From Chloroflexota bacterium (GTDB lineage Bacteria; Chloroflexota; Anaerolineae; Anaerolineales; Villigracilaceae), in assembly GCA_029782225.1 (NCBI GenBank), contig JAKOVF010000146.1, forward strand, positions 1 to 64,000: DNA of 64,000 nucleotides. The letters are read 5' to 3'. Shown piece by piece: positions 1-6,364 of this stretch (positions are counted from its first letter, which is position 1; every line of letters begins with the position of its first letter). Below the pieces are notes generated by a model. It ran no database searches, was not told where the DNA came from, and saw only the letters and a program-made list of their open reading frames with translations. A program made the position numbers and the translations under genes.

Positions 1-290
1 TTGATCGAGCCGTCAAAATTCTTTCGAGAACAGGCCGCCATGCAGAATCGATCCGGGCAAACGAGTCCGCAAACGCCGCCCAGCGGATTATTTCGCATGA
101 TCTCCCCGGCCGCGCGCTTGATATCAGATGGATTCCCCACGCGGGCAGCCATGATGAAATCAAAAGGCGAGCAGTTGGCGGGACAGGCATTCTGACAGGG
201 CTTCTCCTCACAGTATTCGCAGCGGAGCAACTCTGTTTGGAGTTGGTGTCTGGTCATGAGACGAGCATCTACGCTTCCGTTCTTTTCCAT
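1..290 (-). CDS. PreT/GltD-type FAD oxidoreductase, N-terminal iron-sulfur domain (partial)
   Basis: Only the first 96 residues are in the window; the gene continues past base 1. The start ATG at 290 follows a GAGGTG Shine-Dalgarno motif. Cysteines at about residues 24, 27, 32, 36, 40, 74, 78, 83 and 87 form the two clusters typical of the dihydropyrimidine dehydrogenase domain II (Fer4_20) that begins PreT, the small subunit of glutamate synthase and YgfK-like proteins. In these families the domain passes electrons between 4Fe-4S clusters and a following FAD/NAD(P)H module, not visible here. SsnA, often found near such oxidoreductases in purine/pyrimidine catabolic loci, lies 6 kb away on the same strand. 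The exact subfamily cannot be decided from the fragment. Confidence 0.85.
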   Translation of the reverse strand, partial: MEKNGSVDARLMTRHQLQTELLRCEYCEEKPCQNACPANCSPFDFIMAARVGNPSDIKRAAGEIMRNNPLGGVCGLVCPDRFCMAACSRKNFDGSI

Positions 291-341
291 CGAACACCTC
301 AATTCAGAGATTTTCAGGCTTCCACGAAATTTGAGCGATTA

Positions 342-453
342 CCTGAAAACAGGTACAGGCGTACGCCCGTACCTTGTTTTCAGGCCTCTGCCGGGCATCT
401 CGTGATCTCCTGAATAGGTGATTTTATGTGCCGAATTTCACATATTCATTATA
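342..453 (-). promoter_or_regulatory. Promoter -10 and hairpin leader of the partial oxidoreductase gene
   Basis: A minus-strand TATAAT lies at 448-453; no good -35 is visible at 17 bases. Between it and the start at 290, bases 342-384 form a strong hairpin with arms CCTGAAAACA and TGTTTTCAGG and further pairing of GGTAC/GTACC and GGCG/CGCC. If transcription starts near 440, the hairpin sits in a leader of about 150 bases. It could be a regulatory leader structure or simply one of the many palindromic repeats of this genome. The rest of the 291-768 gap is described in the next three entries; no gene is seen there. Confidence 0.4.
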
Positions 454-468
454 GCAATTGTAAGACAA

Positions 469-492
469 ATGTGGAGTGGAAAAACTCCACAT
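469..492. repeat. Short hairpin upstream of the oxidoreductase promoter
   Basis: ATGTGGAGT at 469-477 is the exact reverse complement of ACTCCACAT at 484-492. It lies just upstream of the -10 at 448-453 for the minus-strand gene, where an activator or repressor could bind. Function is not known. Confidence 0.4.
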
Positions 493-566
493 CCCTTTGG
501 CGCTATGTCATATTAAATTGTCTATGTCAATTACGGTCATGGCGCGCCCCCGGGGAGGATCCTCCA

Positions 567-700
567 AGCGATGTCACTCTAAGCACTTCGACAGGCTCAG
601 TATAAACTCCACGAAGAGTCTCGTAGCTCATCGAAGAGATCCTCACCTGCACCGAACGCAGGTACGGTGTCGTTCCGCCCAGGATGACGGAGTCAGAGAA
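567..700. repeat. Dispersed intergenic repeat of the GTCATCCTG...AGAGTGACA type
   Basis: Read on the minus strand this stretch runs from CGTCATCCTGGGCGG through GAGGATCTCTTCGATGAG and ACTGAGCCTGTCGAAG to TTAGAGTGACATCG. This resembles a non-coding repeat recurrent in many environmental bacterial genomes. It fills the gap downstream of the F420 operon. Short open frames across it have no protein-like features. Confidence 0.6.
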
Positions 701-706
701 AATGAA

Positions 707-749
707 AACAACTCCCATGCCACGGTTTTTTCCCGGGTGGGGAGTTGTT
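707..749 (-). terminator. Terminator of the F420 operon
   Basis: AACAACTCCC at 707-716 pairs exactly with GGGAGTTGTT at 740-749. On the minus strand the stem is followed by TTCATTTTC. It lies 20 bases after the cofC stop and should end the minus-strand F420 transcript. Confidence 0.6.
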
Positions 750-768
750 CAGAAATCAAACAAGGGTT

Positions 769-1383
769 TTATTGTTCGAGCTTCATCACTTCCATTTGGC
801 GGACCAGTTCGAGGTCTTCAGGCAGATCCAGGTCCAGGCCAAGCGTGGGAAGTTCTACAACCTCAAGTCGCGCACCGGCCGCTTTAACGCGCTCGCAGTG
901 ACGCTGGAAGGAGTTCTCGCCAAAGTCAAAGCTGATCAACCCTGGAGGGGAAATCAGCAGGGCATTCGTCCCTTTGCCATGTCTATCTGGCGCAATGACC
1001 ACCACCGGCGGCCGGACGGCCCGGTCCAGCAGGGCCATGATGTCCTCGCGCGTGATCAGAGGCAGGTCAGCGGGGAGAACCAGCACGCCGCCTGTCGCGT
1101 ACACCTGTGCAATGACGCTGGCGCGGGTGAGAGCCGTATTCAGGTGTGGCTGACCATCCTCGTGCACCGTGCGCGCGCCGTGGCTGTGTGCGATCTTCAA
1201 AGCATTCGGATCGCGGCTGACCACCAGGACCTCTTCTATTTCCTTTAACTCCGAAAGTGTCGTTAGCGTATGTTCGAGGAGCATCCGATTCAGTTCGGTC
1301 CGCTCATCTTCCGATAAAGCACCAGACAGGCGCGACTTGCCGCGCCGCAATGGCTTGACAGGGACGATCGCCCAAAGTGTCAT
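769..1383 (-). CDS. cofC: 2-phospho-L-lactate (or PEP) guanylyltransferase
   Basis: CofC/FbiD joins GMP from GTP to 2-phospholactate or phosphoenolpyruvate, releasing pyrophosphate, to give the activated intermediate used by CofD in F420 synthesis. The 204-residue protein has the nucleotidyltransferase signature VPVKPLRRGKSRL at residues 7-19, the LPADLPLI metal/nucleotide loop at 103-110, and PDRHGKGTNALL at 132-143, all characteristic of the family. The length is normal. Its ATG overlaps the cofD stop by four bases (ATGA), so the two genes are translationally coupled. Bacteria of this phylum may use phosphoenolpyruvate and then need the dehydro-F420 reductase found nearby, but the substrate cannot be read from sequence alone. 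Confidence 0.93.
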   Translation of the reverse strand: MTLWAIVPVKPLRRGKSRLSGALSEDERTELNRMLLEHTLTTLSELKEIEEVLVVSRDPNALKIAHSHGARTVHEDGQPHLNTALTRASVIAQVYATGGVLVLPADLPLITREDIMALLDRAVRPPVVVIAPDRHGKGTNALLISPPGLISFDFGENSFQRHCERVKAAGARLEVVELPTLGLDLDLPEDLELVRQMEVMKLEQ

Positions 1384-2303
1384 AGATCTCCTATCCAGTT
1401 CAGCACTTCTTGTGCCAGCCTTTTTCGATCTTCGGTGGATTTCATCAATGTATCTGTCACAAGCGTCTTTACCTCTAAGGCCTTTGATAATTCGCTGTCA
1501 ATCTGATCCAAAACAAAACCTGCCAGCAGACCACCATAATGATTCGCAACTGCCAATGCTGACGGTTCAATCCCCAGCTCGCGATACATCTTCGCCGCCG
1601 GGCCCTTGACGGTCTCTCCGCCGATGATGGGGGAGACGGCGAAAACCCTCACCCCTGGCCCCTCTCCCGAAAGGAGAGGGGAAAACACCCGAAGAATCGG
1701 ATCAATGCTTACCCAGGGATTTGACGGGCAAATGACCACCGCATCCGCCTCAGCAATCGCTTCACGTGCCCCGGGAGCTGGCTCCGCTTTTTCGATTCCG
1801 TCGAACCGAAAGCCTTTGACGTGCGGTTCGCAGCGACGGTGAACGAAGTATTCCTGGAATTCCAAATCGCCTTCGTCCGTTTCAACGATGGTGTGGACAT
1901 ATTGATCAGTCATCGGCAGGACCGTATGTTCGATTCCCCAAACTTTACAGAAATTTCGTGTGATCTCACTCAAGCATTGACCCTCCTTCAGTCGTCGCGT
2001 CCGTTCGATATGAGTCCCCAGATCGCGGTCGCCGAGATTGAACCAGCCTGGGCCGCCCAATCTCTTTGCATTCTCAATGACATTCCAGGATTCATCTACT
2101 CGGCCCCATCCTGTTTCCGGGTTTGCCAATCCCGCCAGGGTATAACAAACCGTATCCAGATCGGGGCAAATATACAAACCATAATGCTCAAAGTCGTCGC
2201 CAGTATTGACGATGATGGTGAGATCTTGAGGAGGAAGGATCTGGGCGAGGCCGTGTGCGAGCTTGGCGCCACCGACACCGCCGGCGAGGGCAACAATTTT
2301 CAT
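1380..2303 (-). CDS. cofD: 2-phospho-L-lactate transferase (LPPG:FO transferase), with repeat-derived insert
   Basis: CofD/FbiA transfers the phospholactyl or phosphoenolpyruvyl group to FO to make F420-0 or dehydro-F420-0. Family signatures are GGVGGAKL at residues 8-15, NTGDDFEHYGLYICPDLD at 33-50, GWFNLGDRDLGTHIER at 86-101, ICPSNPWVSIDPIL at 191-204 and GPAAKMY at 234-240. The protein has 307 residues. Residues 206-219 (VFSPLLSGEGPGVR) interrupt the expected join between DPIL and the AVSPIIGG strand. They are encoded by a palindromic repeat (1645-1682) known mainly from intergenic positions. The frame is kept, so the enzyme is probably active. Downstream cofC overlaps by four bases. Confidence 0.93.
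   Translation of the reverse strand: MKIVALAGGVGGAKLAHGLAQILPPQDLTIIVNTGDDFEHYGLYICPDLDTVCYTLAGLANPETGWGRVDESWNVIENAKRLGGPGWFNLGDRDLGTHIERTRRLKEGQCLSEITRNFCKVWGIEHTVLPMTDQYVHTIVETDEGDLEFQEYFVHRRCEPHVKGFRFDGIEKAEPAPGAREAIAEADAVVICPSNPWVSIDPILRVFSPLLSGEGPGVRVFAVSPIIGGETVKGPAAKMYRELGIEPSALAVANHYGGLLAGFVLDQIDSELSKALEVKTLVTDTLMKSTEDRKRLAQEVLNWIGDL
1645..1682. repeat. Palindromic repeat inserted in frame in cofD
   Basis: CCCCTCTCC at 1659-1667 pairs with GGAGAGGGG at 1673-1681, preceded by CCCTCACCCCTGG. It is the same family, in the opposite orientation, as the element at 22401-22430 in moeA. Here it is translated as part of CofD between two conserved blocks. Confidence 0.75.
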
Positions 2304-2337
2304 AAAAGCGTAGTTTGATTAATGTTCAAAATACAGA

Positions 2338-2364
2338 GACGATGGACCATTGACGATAGACCAC
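2338..2364. repeat. GACGAT-type repeat, left flank of the four-helix-bundle gene
   Basis: GACGATGGACC ATTGACGATAGACCAC is similar to the reverse complement of 2798-2824, so the two copies bracket the gene at 2364-2780 in inverted orientation. Confidence 0.5.
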
Positions 2365-2780
2365 TATATTTCGATGATATTGAGTTCATAAAGAGCAGCA
2401 TCTTCCCGGACGGAATAATTTGAGCCGGTGAGAGTTTTCCGGAATGCTTGAATCTTTATCGCCAGAAGTTCAGCTTCTGAATCAAGCTTATCCAGCGCAG
2501 GGTCATTAAGCAGGTATTTCCTTCTTTTGATGATTCGTAAACAAGCAATTGTCTCAATGAGAGAGCGTAGCGCCAGGCCAAGAAAACGATTTTGCTCAGG
2601 GTCGCTTTGTCCAGTTGACCCTTCAGCAATATTCAACGCTACCGAGGTCGCCGCGCGTGTGATTTGCGACCTCAGATTAAACTTCTCGTTTTCTGGCAAT
2701 CTGTCCGCCAACTCGTAAACCAAATCCGCATAATTCAAAGCCATCTGCCAGACTTCAAGCTTCTCGAATTTAAAGGCCAT
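2364..2780 (-). CDS. Four-helix-bundle protein (23S rRNA intervening-sequence family)
   Basis: The 138-residue protein matches the four-helix-bundle family first described in 23S rRNA intervening sequences and also related to diversity-generating-retroelement Avd proteins. Recognisable features are the start KFEKLEVWQMALNYADLVY, then LRSQITRAATSVALNIAEG at about 37-55 and a regular helical pattern after it. Members stand alone in many genomes with no established function; some may bind nucleic acid. It is flanked by inverted copies of a short repeat (2338-2364, 2798-2824) and splits cofD from the rest of the F420 genes, which suggests a late insertion. ATG at 2780 has an AGCAGGA motif just before it. 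Confidence 0.85.
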   Translation of the reverse strand: MAFKFEKLEVWQMALNYADLVYELADRLPENEKFNLRSQITRAATSVALNIAEGSTGQSDPEQNRFLGLALRSLIETIACLRIIKRRKYLLNDPALDKLDSEAELLAIKIQAFRKTLTGSNYSVREDAALYELNIIEI

Positions 2781-2797
2781 TCCTGCTCCGCAACACC

Positions 2798-2824
2798 GTC
2801 GTCTATCGTCCGTTGTCAGTCGTC
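2798..2824. repeat. GACGAT-type repeat, right flank of the four-helix-bundle gene
   Basis: GTCGTCTATCGTCC GTTGTCAGTCGTC is an inverted, imperfect copy of 2338-2364. It overlaps the last two bases of the nitroreductase stop codon. Confidence 0.5.
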
Positions 2825-3431
2825 ATAGCGTCTTCACCACACTCTGCATCTCTTTCATCTCTTTCTCTTTCGGTAACTCATCCGAGTATCCAGCAAAAAA
2901 CATTGCCTGTGGTTCCCAAGTTTTCGGTAAATTTAATGCTTCTTGCACAGTTTCCTGCGCGAAAAGCGGACCGCAAGTCCAGACGGCGCCCAGGCCTTCG
3001 GCGTGGATGGCAAGCAGCATCTGTGTTCCAGCGTTGGCTACAGATTGCACAGCCATAATGTATTCAGCTTTTTGACGTTTGGGGTCCGGATAGACATCCA
3101 TTTCAGTTGCATCCGCACATAGAATAACGATAAGAGGGGCATCCATGATACGTTCACGCGAGCGATTCACAAGTCTGGTGATTTCATTCTCCGAGACCTT
3201 ATCTTTCTCTAAGTCACGGCGGAAGTCTGCACCCATGGACTCGGCCAGGCAGGATTTGGCCTCCGCCGTGGTCAATACTGCAAAACGCCATGGCTGGCGG
3301 TTGTGCGCGGACGGGGCAAATGTGGCAGTGGTGAGAATCCTCTCTATCACCGGATCAGGGATCGGGTCAGTTTTGAAGCGGCGGATCGAGCGGCGGGTCC
3401 GCAGGAAATGGTGAAGATCAGTGCTCGTCAA
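2823..3431 (-). CDS. Nitroreductase-family protein, probable dehydro-F420 reductase (FbiB C-terminal-like)
   Basis: An FMN-dependent nitroreductase-fold protein of about 202 residues. FMN-binding signatures are RTRRSIRRFKTDPIPD near residues 11-26 and FAPSAHNRQPWRF near 36-48, with GLGAVWTCGP further on. In mycobacterial FbiB a domain of this family is fused to the F420 ligase and reduces dehydro-F420-0; here it stands alone among cofC, cofD, cofE and npdG, so the same role is inferred. The most likely start is TTG at 3431, coupled to the PPOX gene that ends at 3418 (14-base overlap). In-frame ATGs lie farther upstream (for example in the region near 3495) but would add a low-complexity tail over the neighbour. 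A general nitroreductase cannot be excluded. Confidence 0.82.
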   Translation of the reverse strand: MTSTDLHHFLRTRRSIRRFKTDPIPDPVIERILTTATFAPSAHNRQPWRFAVLTTAEAKSCLAESMGADFRRDLEKDKVSENEITRLVNRSRERIMDAPLIVILCADATEMDVYPDPKRQKAEYIMAVQSVANAGTQMLLAIHAEGLGAVWTCGPLFAQETVQEALNLPKTWEPQAMFFAGYSDELPKEKEMKEMQSVVKTL

Positions 3432-3807
3432 AGTGAAGCGGCCTGATGCGGAAGATGATCCGCTTTTGTCCTGCTCGGATGTTGAAAGGCTTGCCATCGT
3501 ATCGGAGGGACAGGGCATTGATGTGTTCATCTGCGCCTTCATGAGTGTAGGATTCGATTTCGCCGCGTATGCCGAGATACCGATAGGGATCATTCGGATC
3601 CTGGATCGCCATGGCGACCCTGGGACGTTGTTTCATATTTCGTTCTTTCGTGCGGCGCTCAGCGGTATTGACCAGAATGTACTCGCCGTCGTAACTAAAC
3701 CAGACCGGCGAAACCTGCGGCGAGCCGTCGCGCATGACAGTTGCGAGAAAGAGAAAGGCTTTTGAGTCATTGCTGACAAGATCCAGATATTTTTCGGGGA
3801 AGTTCAT
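3418..3807 (-). CDS. F420-dependent PPOX-class flavin/deazaflavin oxidoreductase
   Basis: A 129-residue split-beta-barrel protein of the F420-binding FDOR-B / TIGR03618-like group. Key stretches are FLFLATVMRDGSPQVSPVWF at the start, TKERNMKQRPRVAMAI in the centre, and YLGIRGEIES, where the G and R of the strand contact the cofactor phosphate in the family. Such enzymes use reduced F420 to reduce small organic substrates. The start ATG at 3807 follows AGGGAGA with good spacing and overlaps the upstream stop codon (TGATG); a TTG at 3810 is possible. Location inside an F420 biosynthesis cluster supports the cofactor assignment. The substrate is unknown. Confidence 0.88.
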   Translation of the reverse strand: MNFPEKYLDLVSNDSKAFLFLATVMRDGSPQVSPVWFSYDGEYILVNTAERRTKERNMKQRPRVAMAIQDPNDPYRYLGIRGEIESYTHEGADEHINALSLRYDGKPFNIRAGQKRIIFRIRPLHFDEH

Positions 3808-4154
3808 CAAATCTCCCTTGAGACGTAAAGCGTTTTCATTTCAGTGCCGTAAAAGCCACGGATATTTTCCAGGTCATGATCGTTGCAGCCAAGCAGCAGC
3901 TTGATTTCCGCATCCTGCTTGAGTGTATCAAATGTGCATAAGATTCCTGTTAGTGTTTTGTCACTTTGCGAGCCTACCCATACATCGATCCCGCCACCAT
4001 CGCTTGACGAAGTGTTTTTGAGATAGCCGTAATCGAGGGGATAGATCATTTCTGGATGCCGCGGGTGTGCCTGACCTCCTGACCGGTCTATGATGAGACT
4101 ATGCGTTGCAAGCAGGCGAGTCGTTTCCTCCCAGAAAGCGGAATCTGTTTTCAT
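3807..4154 (-). CDS. Inorganic pyrophosphatase-like protein, short and partly degenerate
   Basis: The 115-residue product resembles the central part of family I inorganic pyrophosphatases: HPRHPEMIYPLDYGYLKNT followed by SSDGGGIDVWVGS corresponds to the conserved Y-P-x-x-Y-G-Y and D-G-D-x-x-D region. In the second motif the middle acidic residue is Gly (DGGGID), and the C-terminal part with the last catalytic Lys/Tyr is missing; classical enzymes are about 170-180 residues. It may be inactive or have changed substrate. Its ATG lies three bases after the dienelactone hydrolase stop and its stop overlaps the next start, so it is in the operon. A role in handling pyrophosphate released by CofC is a guess. 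Confidence 0.7.
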   Translation of the reverse strand: MKTDSAFWEETTRLLATHSLIIDRSGGQAHPRHPEMIYPLDYGYLKNTSSSDGGGIDVWVGSQSDKTLTGILCTFDTLKQDAEIKLLLGCNDHDLENIRGFYGTEMKTLYVSREI

Positions 4155-4157
4155 GTT

Positions 4158-4781
4158 TTATGCCATGTTTGATTCCAGGAATTCGACTGTTCTCTGCCAG
4201 GCCAACTTGGCGGCCTCAACCTGATATTCGGGCCGGTCCTTCTCAAAGAACCAGTGCTGGGTGTCTGGATAGACATAAAAATCGGTTTTGTGTCCAGATG
4301 CCCTGAGCGTTTTCTCCAGTTTCTTTCTGCCTGCATCAGAGACATAAGGATCTGTCTCTGCAAAGTGACCCAGGAAGGAAGATTTCGTTCTTGCGTATTC
4401 CCCGCCTCTCACCCCGTAAAACAGAACCGTTGCAGCGAAAGCTTTCGGTTTTTCTTCCACCAGCCATAGGCCCCAGTGAGCACCCATCGAAAAACCAGTC
4501 AGTCCGGCCGGTTTATCACCGATCTCGGCCTGCAATTGTTTCAGCGACTCTAGAATCTTCTTCGAGGTTCCGTCCCGCTTGAATTTACCACGCAGTTTTT
4601 CGGCTTCGGGAATTGTCTTTGCAATTGCTCCATCGTATAGGTCGGGGGCCAGAACGAAGTAGCCCAATTCACACAATCGATTGCTGAAATCTTTGAAGAA
4701 ATCGTTGAGTCCCCACCAGGCATGCAAAACGAGAATACCGCCTCTTGTCGTAGTGTTCGGTCCCGCCAAATAATCAGCCAT
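4158..4781 (-). CDS. Dienelactone hydrolase-family alpha/beta hydrolase
   Basis: A 207-residue alpha/beta hydrolase. The N-terminal GILVLHAWWGLNDFF gives the oxyanion-hole strand. The triad is visible as Ser98 in GFSMG, Asp144 in AETDPYV and His176 in DTQHWFFE. Classical dienelactone hydrolase has Cys as nucleophile; here it is Ser, as in many broad family members, so the substrate is not known. ATG at 4781 has AAAAGGAG at the right distance. It sits in the F420 operon between cofE and the pyrophosphatase-like gene; a direct part in F420 metabolism is not established. Confidence 0.87.
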   Translation of the reverse strand: MADYLAGPNTTTRGGILVLHAWWGLNDFFKDFSNRLCELGYFVLAPDLYDGAIAKTIPEAEKLRGKFKRDGTSKKILESLKQLQAEIGDKPAGLTGFSMGAHWGLWLVEEKPKAFAATVLFYGVRGGEYARTKSSFLGHFAETDPYVSDAGRKKLEKTLRASGHKTDFYVYPDTQHWFFEKDRPEYQVEAAKLAWQRTVEFLESNMA

Positions 4782-4793
4782 GGCGAACTCCTT

Positions 4794-5564
4794 TTACCGA
4801 AACAAATCCTGTTCCTTTGGCCGCAGAAGTTCCTGGATTGAGCTTTCTCTCATTTGATAAGGGAATCCGCGTACATGTACCACTGGCGTTCCCTCGGCGG
4901 CCTGTCCCATCACAAGAGAGGCTGCCGCCGCCAGTTCGTCTGCCGCGCCGACCTGAGTGACGCGCAAAGTGTAGTCGAATAAATCCTTGCCGCCGCGCAG
5001 GTCCACCAATCCCGGGACGCCGGACATGCCAATTGCCACACCGACCGTGCCATTACGCCAGGCGCGCCCATGAGAATCGATGATGAGAACCCCGACTTTC
5101 TTTCCTGTTCTGGATTCAATGACTTCCCGAATCGCGCGCGACGATCGGTCGGGATCCGTTGGGAGGAGCAGGACCCATTCCTCGGCCGAATCTCCCGCCC
5201 CTGCCACGTTGGAATGGTCTATCCCTGCGTTGGCGCAGATAAAACCGAGTCTGTGCTCGACGATGATCGTGCCAACACGCGTTCGCAGGACTTCAGTACT
5301 TTCCTGTAACATCAGTTCGACGACGCGCGGGTCCTTTTCTGTTTGTTGCGCGAGTTTCGCCGCGTGCTCCGAAGGCTTGACGCTGGCCAGGTTCACCGCC
5401 CGGCCCTCGGCTTTGCTGATGACCTTCTGTGCGATGACAAGAACATCGTTGTCCTGAAGTGTGATATTCGTATCAGGCAGTGCGGTGAGAATAATATCCG
5501 CCAGGTCATCACCCTGGCGGATGAGAGGAATGTTTTGGAGCGGAGTGAGGGTAAGAGAGTTCAT
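4794..5564 (-). CDS. cofE: Coenzyme F420-0:L-glutamate ligase
   Basis: CofE adds L-glutamate residues to F420-0 using GTP. The 256-residue single-domain protein carries family signatures: LTPLQNIPLIRQGDDLADII at the start, DVLVIAQKVISKAEGR near 40-55, FICANAGIDHSNV near 110, VGVLIIDSHGRAWRNGTVGVAIG near 160, and GLVDLRGGKDLFDY. It corresponds to the N-terminal half of mycobacterial FbiB; the other half is the separate nitroreductase at 2823-3431. A GTG at 5579 would add five residues; neither start has a clear ribosome-binding site, and translation may be coupled to npdG, which ends at 5581. Confidence 0.93.
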   Translation of the reverse strand: MNSLTLTPLQNIPLIRQGDDLADIILTALPDTNITLQDNDVLVIAQKVISKAEGRAVNLASVKPSEHAAKLAQQTEKDPRVVELMLQESTEVLRTRVGTIIVEHRLGFICANAGIDHSNVAGAGDSAEEWVLLLPTDPDRSSRAIREVIESRTGKKVGVLIIDSHGRAWRNGTVGVAIGMSGVPGLVDLRGGKDLFDYTLRVTQVGAADELAAAASLVMGQAAEGTPVVHVRGFPYQMRESSIQELLRPKEQDLFR

Positions 5565-5580
5565 CCACAAATTTCGCACA

Positions 5581-6264
5581 TTACGCAGATTTGTTCATTG
5601 CTCCCGTGATTTTTATCCCGGCATAAGTGGAACCATACTTTTTGTTGATTCCAATCAACACGCTGGTCAGTCCTTCTGCCACGACAGAGTTTTCAATGGG
5701 ACCGGCATCCCAGCCGGTCAAGCCTGCTGCTTCGACGAGCTTGATGGTCTCCGCACGCGCGTCTTTGGATGTGCCCGTGACAAGCACGTCGCATTCGACG
5801 TCGCCGTTTTCGAGCAGCAATTCATGCGAAATATTTTGGAACGCGGCACACACTTGTACGCCTTCTCCCAGTATTTGTCTTGCTTCCTGCGCAGCGGATC
5901 CCGCCGGGGGCATCTGTACGGTTGCGACCTTCGGCGGGAGAAGGGGTACGGTCACATCAATGAACAGCTTTCCCTGCACACAATCCTTCACTGCTTCAAG
6001 TGTGTCCTTGTGGGCCGAATACGGAACGGTCAACACGATGATGTCTGCCTTCGTGGCGGCTTCCACATTCGATAGACCTTCAATGTCTGCTTCACCCTCC
6101 AGTAGAAGGAGTAACTCCTTTGCAGCGGTCTCTGCTTTCTCTGGCGTGCGCGAGCCAATATGGATGTGATAGCCTGCTCTGGCCCAGCGGTACGCGAGTC
6201 CCTTGCCTTCCTTGCCTGTTCCGCCCAGGATTGCAATGGATAGTAAGAGAGGTGAGTCGGTCAT
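5581..6264 (-). CDS. npdG: NADPH-dependent F420 reductase
   Basis: This 227-residue Rossmann enzyme (Fno/NpdG) exchanges hydride between NADPH and F420. The dinucleotide loop IAILGGTGKEGKGLAYRWA lies at 10-28, followed by GSRTPEKAETAA, where S38/R39 bind the NADP phosphate. Downstream NVEAATKADIIVLTVPYSAH and FIDVTVPLLPPK match the F420-binding family. It is the first gene of the F420 transcript, with GGAGGT before ATG 6264. It links F420 to the NADPH pool, which would feed the F420-dependent PPOX enzyme. FO synthase genes (cofG/cofH or fbiC) are not in this window. Confidence 0.93.
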   Translation of the reverse strand: MTDSPLLLSIAILGGTGKEGKGLAYRWARAGYHIHIGSRTPEKAETAAKELLLLLEGEADIEGLSNVEAATKADIIVLTVPYSAHKDTLEAVKDCVQGKLFIDVTVPLLPPKVATVQMPPAGSAAQEARQILGEGVQVCAAFQNISHELLLENGDVECDVLVTGTSKDARAETIKLVEAAGLTGWDAGPIENSVVAEGLTSVLIGINKKYGSTYAGIKITGAMNKSA

Positions 6265-6283
6265 TAGACCTCCGATAATTTCT

Positions 6284-6354
6284 GGAGTCCAACGTCAGGA
6301 GACGTTGGATCGTATCTTCTTGGAGTCAGTCCAGAGTCGGGAGACTTTGGACTC
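6284..6354. repeat. Two tandem hairpin repeats between ssnA and npdG
   Basis: TCCAACGTC (6288-6296) pairs with GACGTTGGA (6301-6309), and AGTCCAGAGTC (6328-6338) pairs with GACTTTGGACT (6343-6353) with one G-T pair. Both have a six-base or shorter loop of the same kind, so they are two units of one repeat family. They may stop transcription after ssnA or sit in the npdG leader. Confidence 0.6.
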
Positions 6355-6364
6355 CGGTTTCAAA

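Noticed and set aside
342-384. Riboswitch in the oxidoreductase leader
   Set aside because: Only a single simple hairpin is seen with no recognisable aptamer core; many similar palindromes occur in this genome.
476-901. Overlapping short frames after the F420 operon
   Set aside because: They cover a dispersed intergenic repeat, a terminator and the end of cofC; residues follow the repeat, not a protein family.
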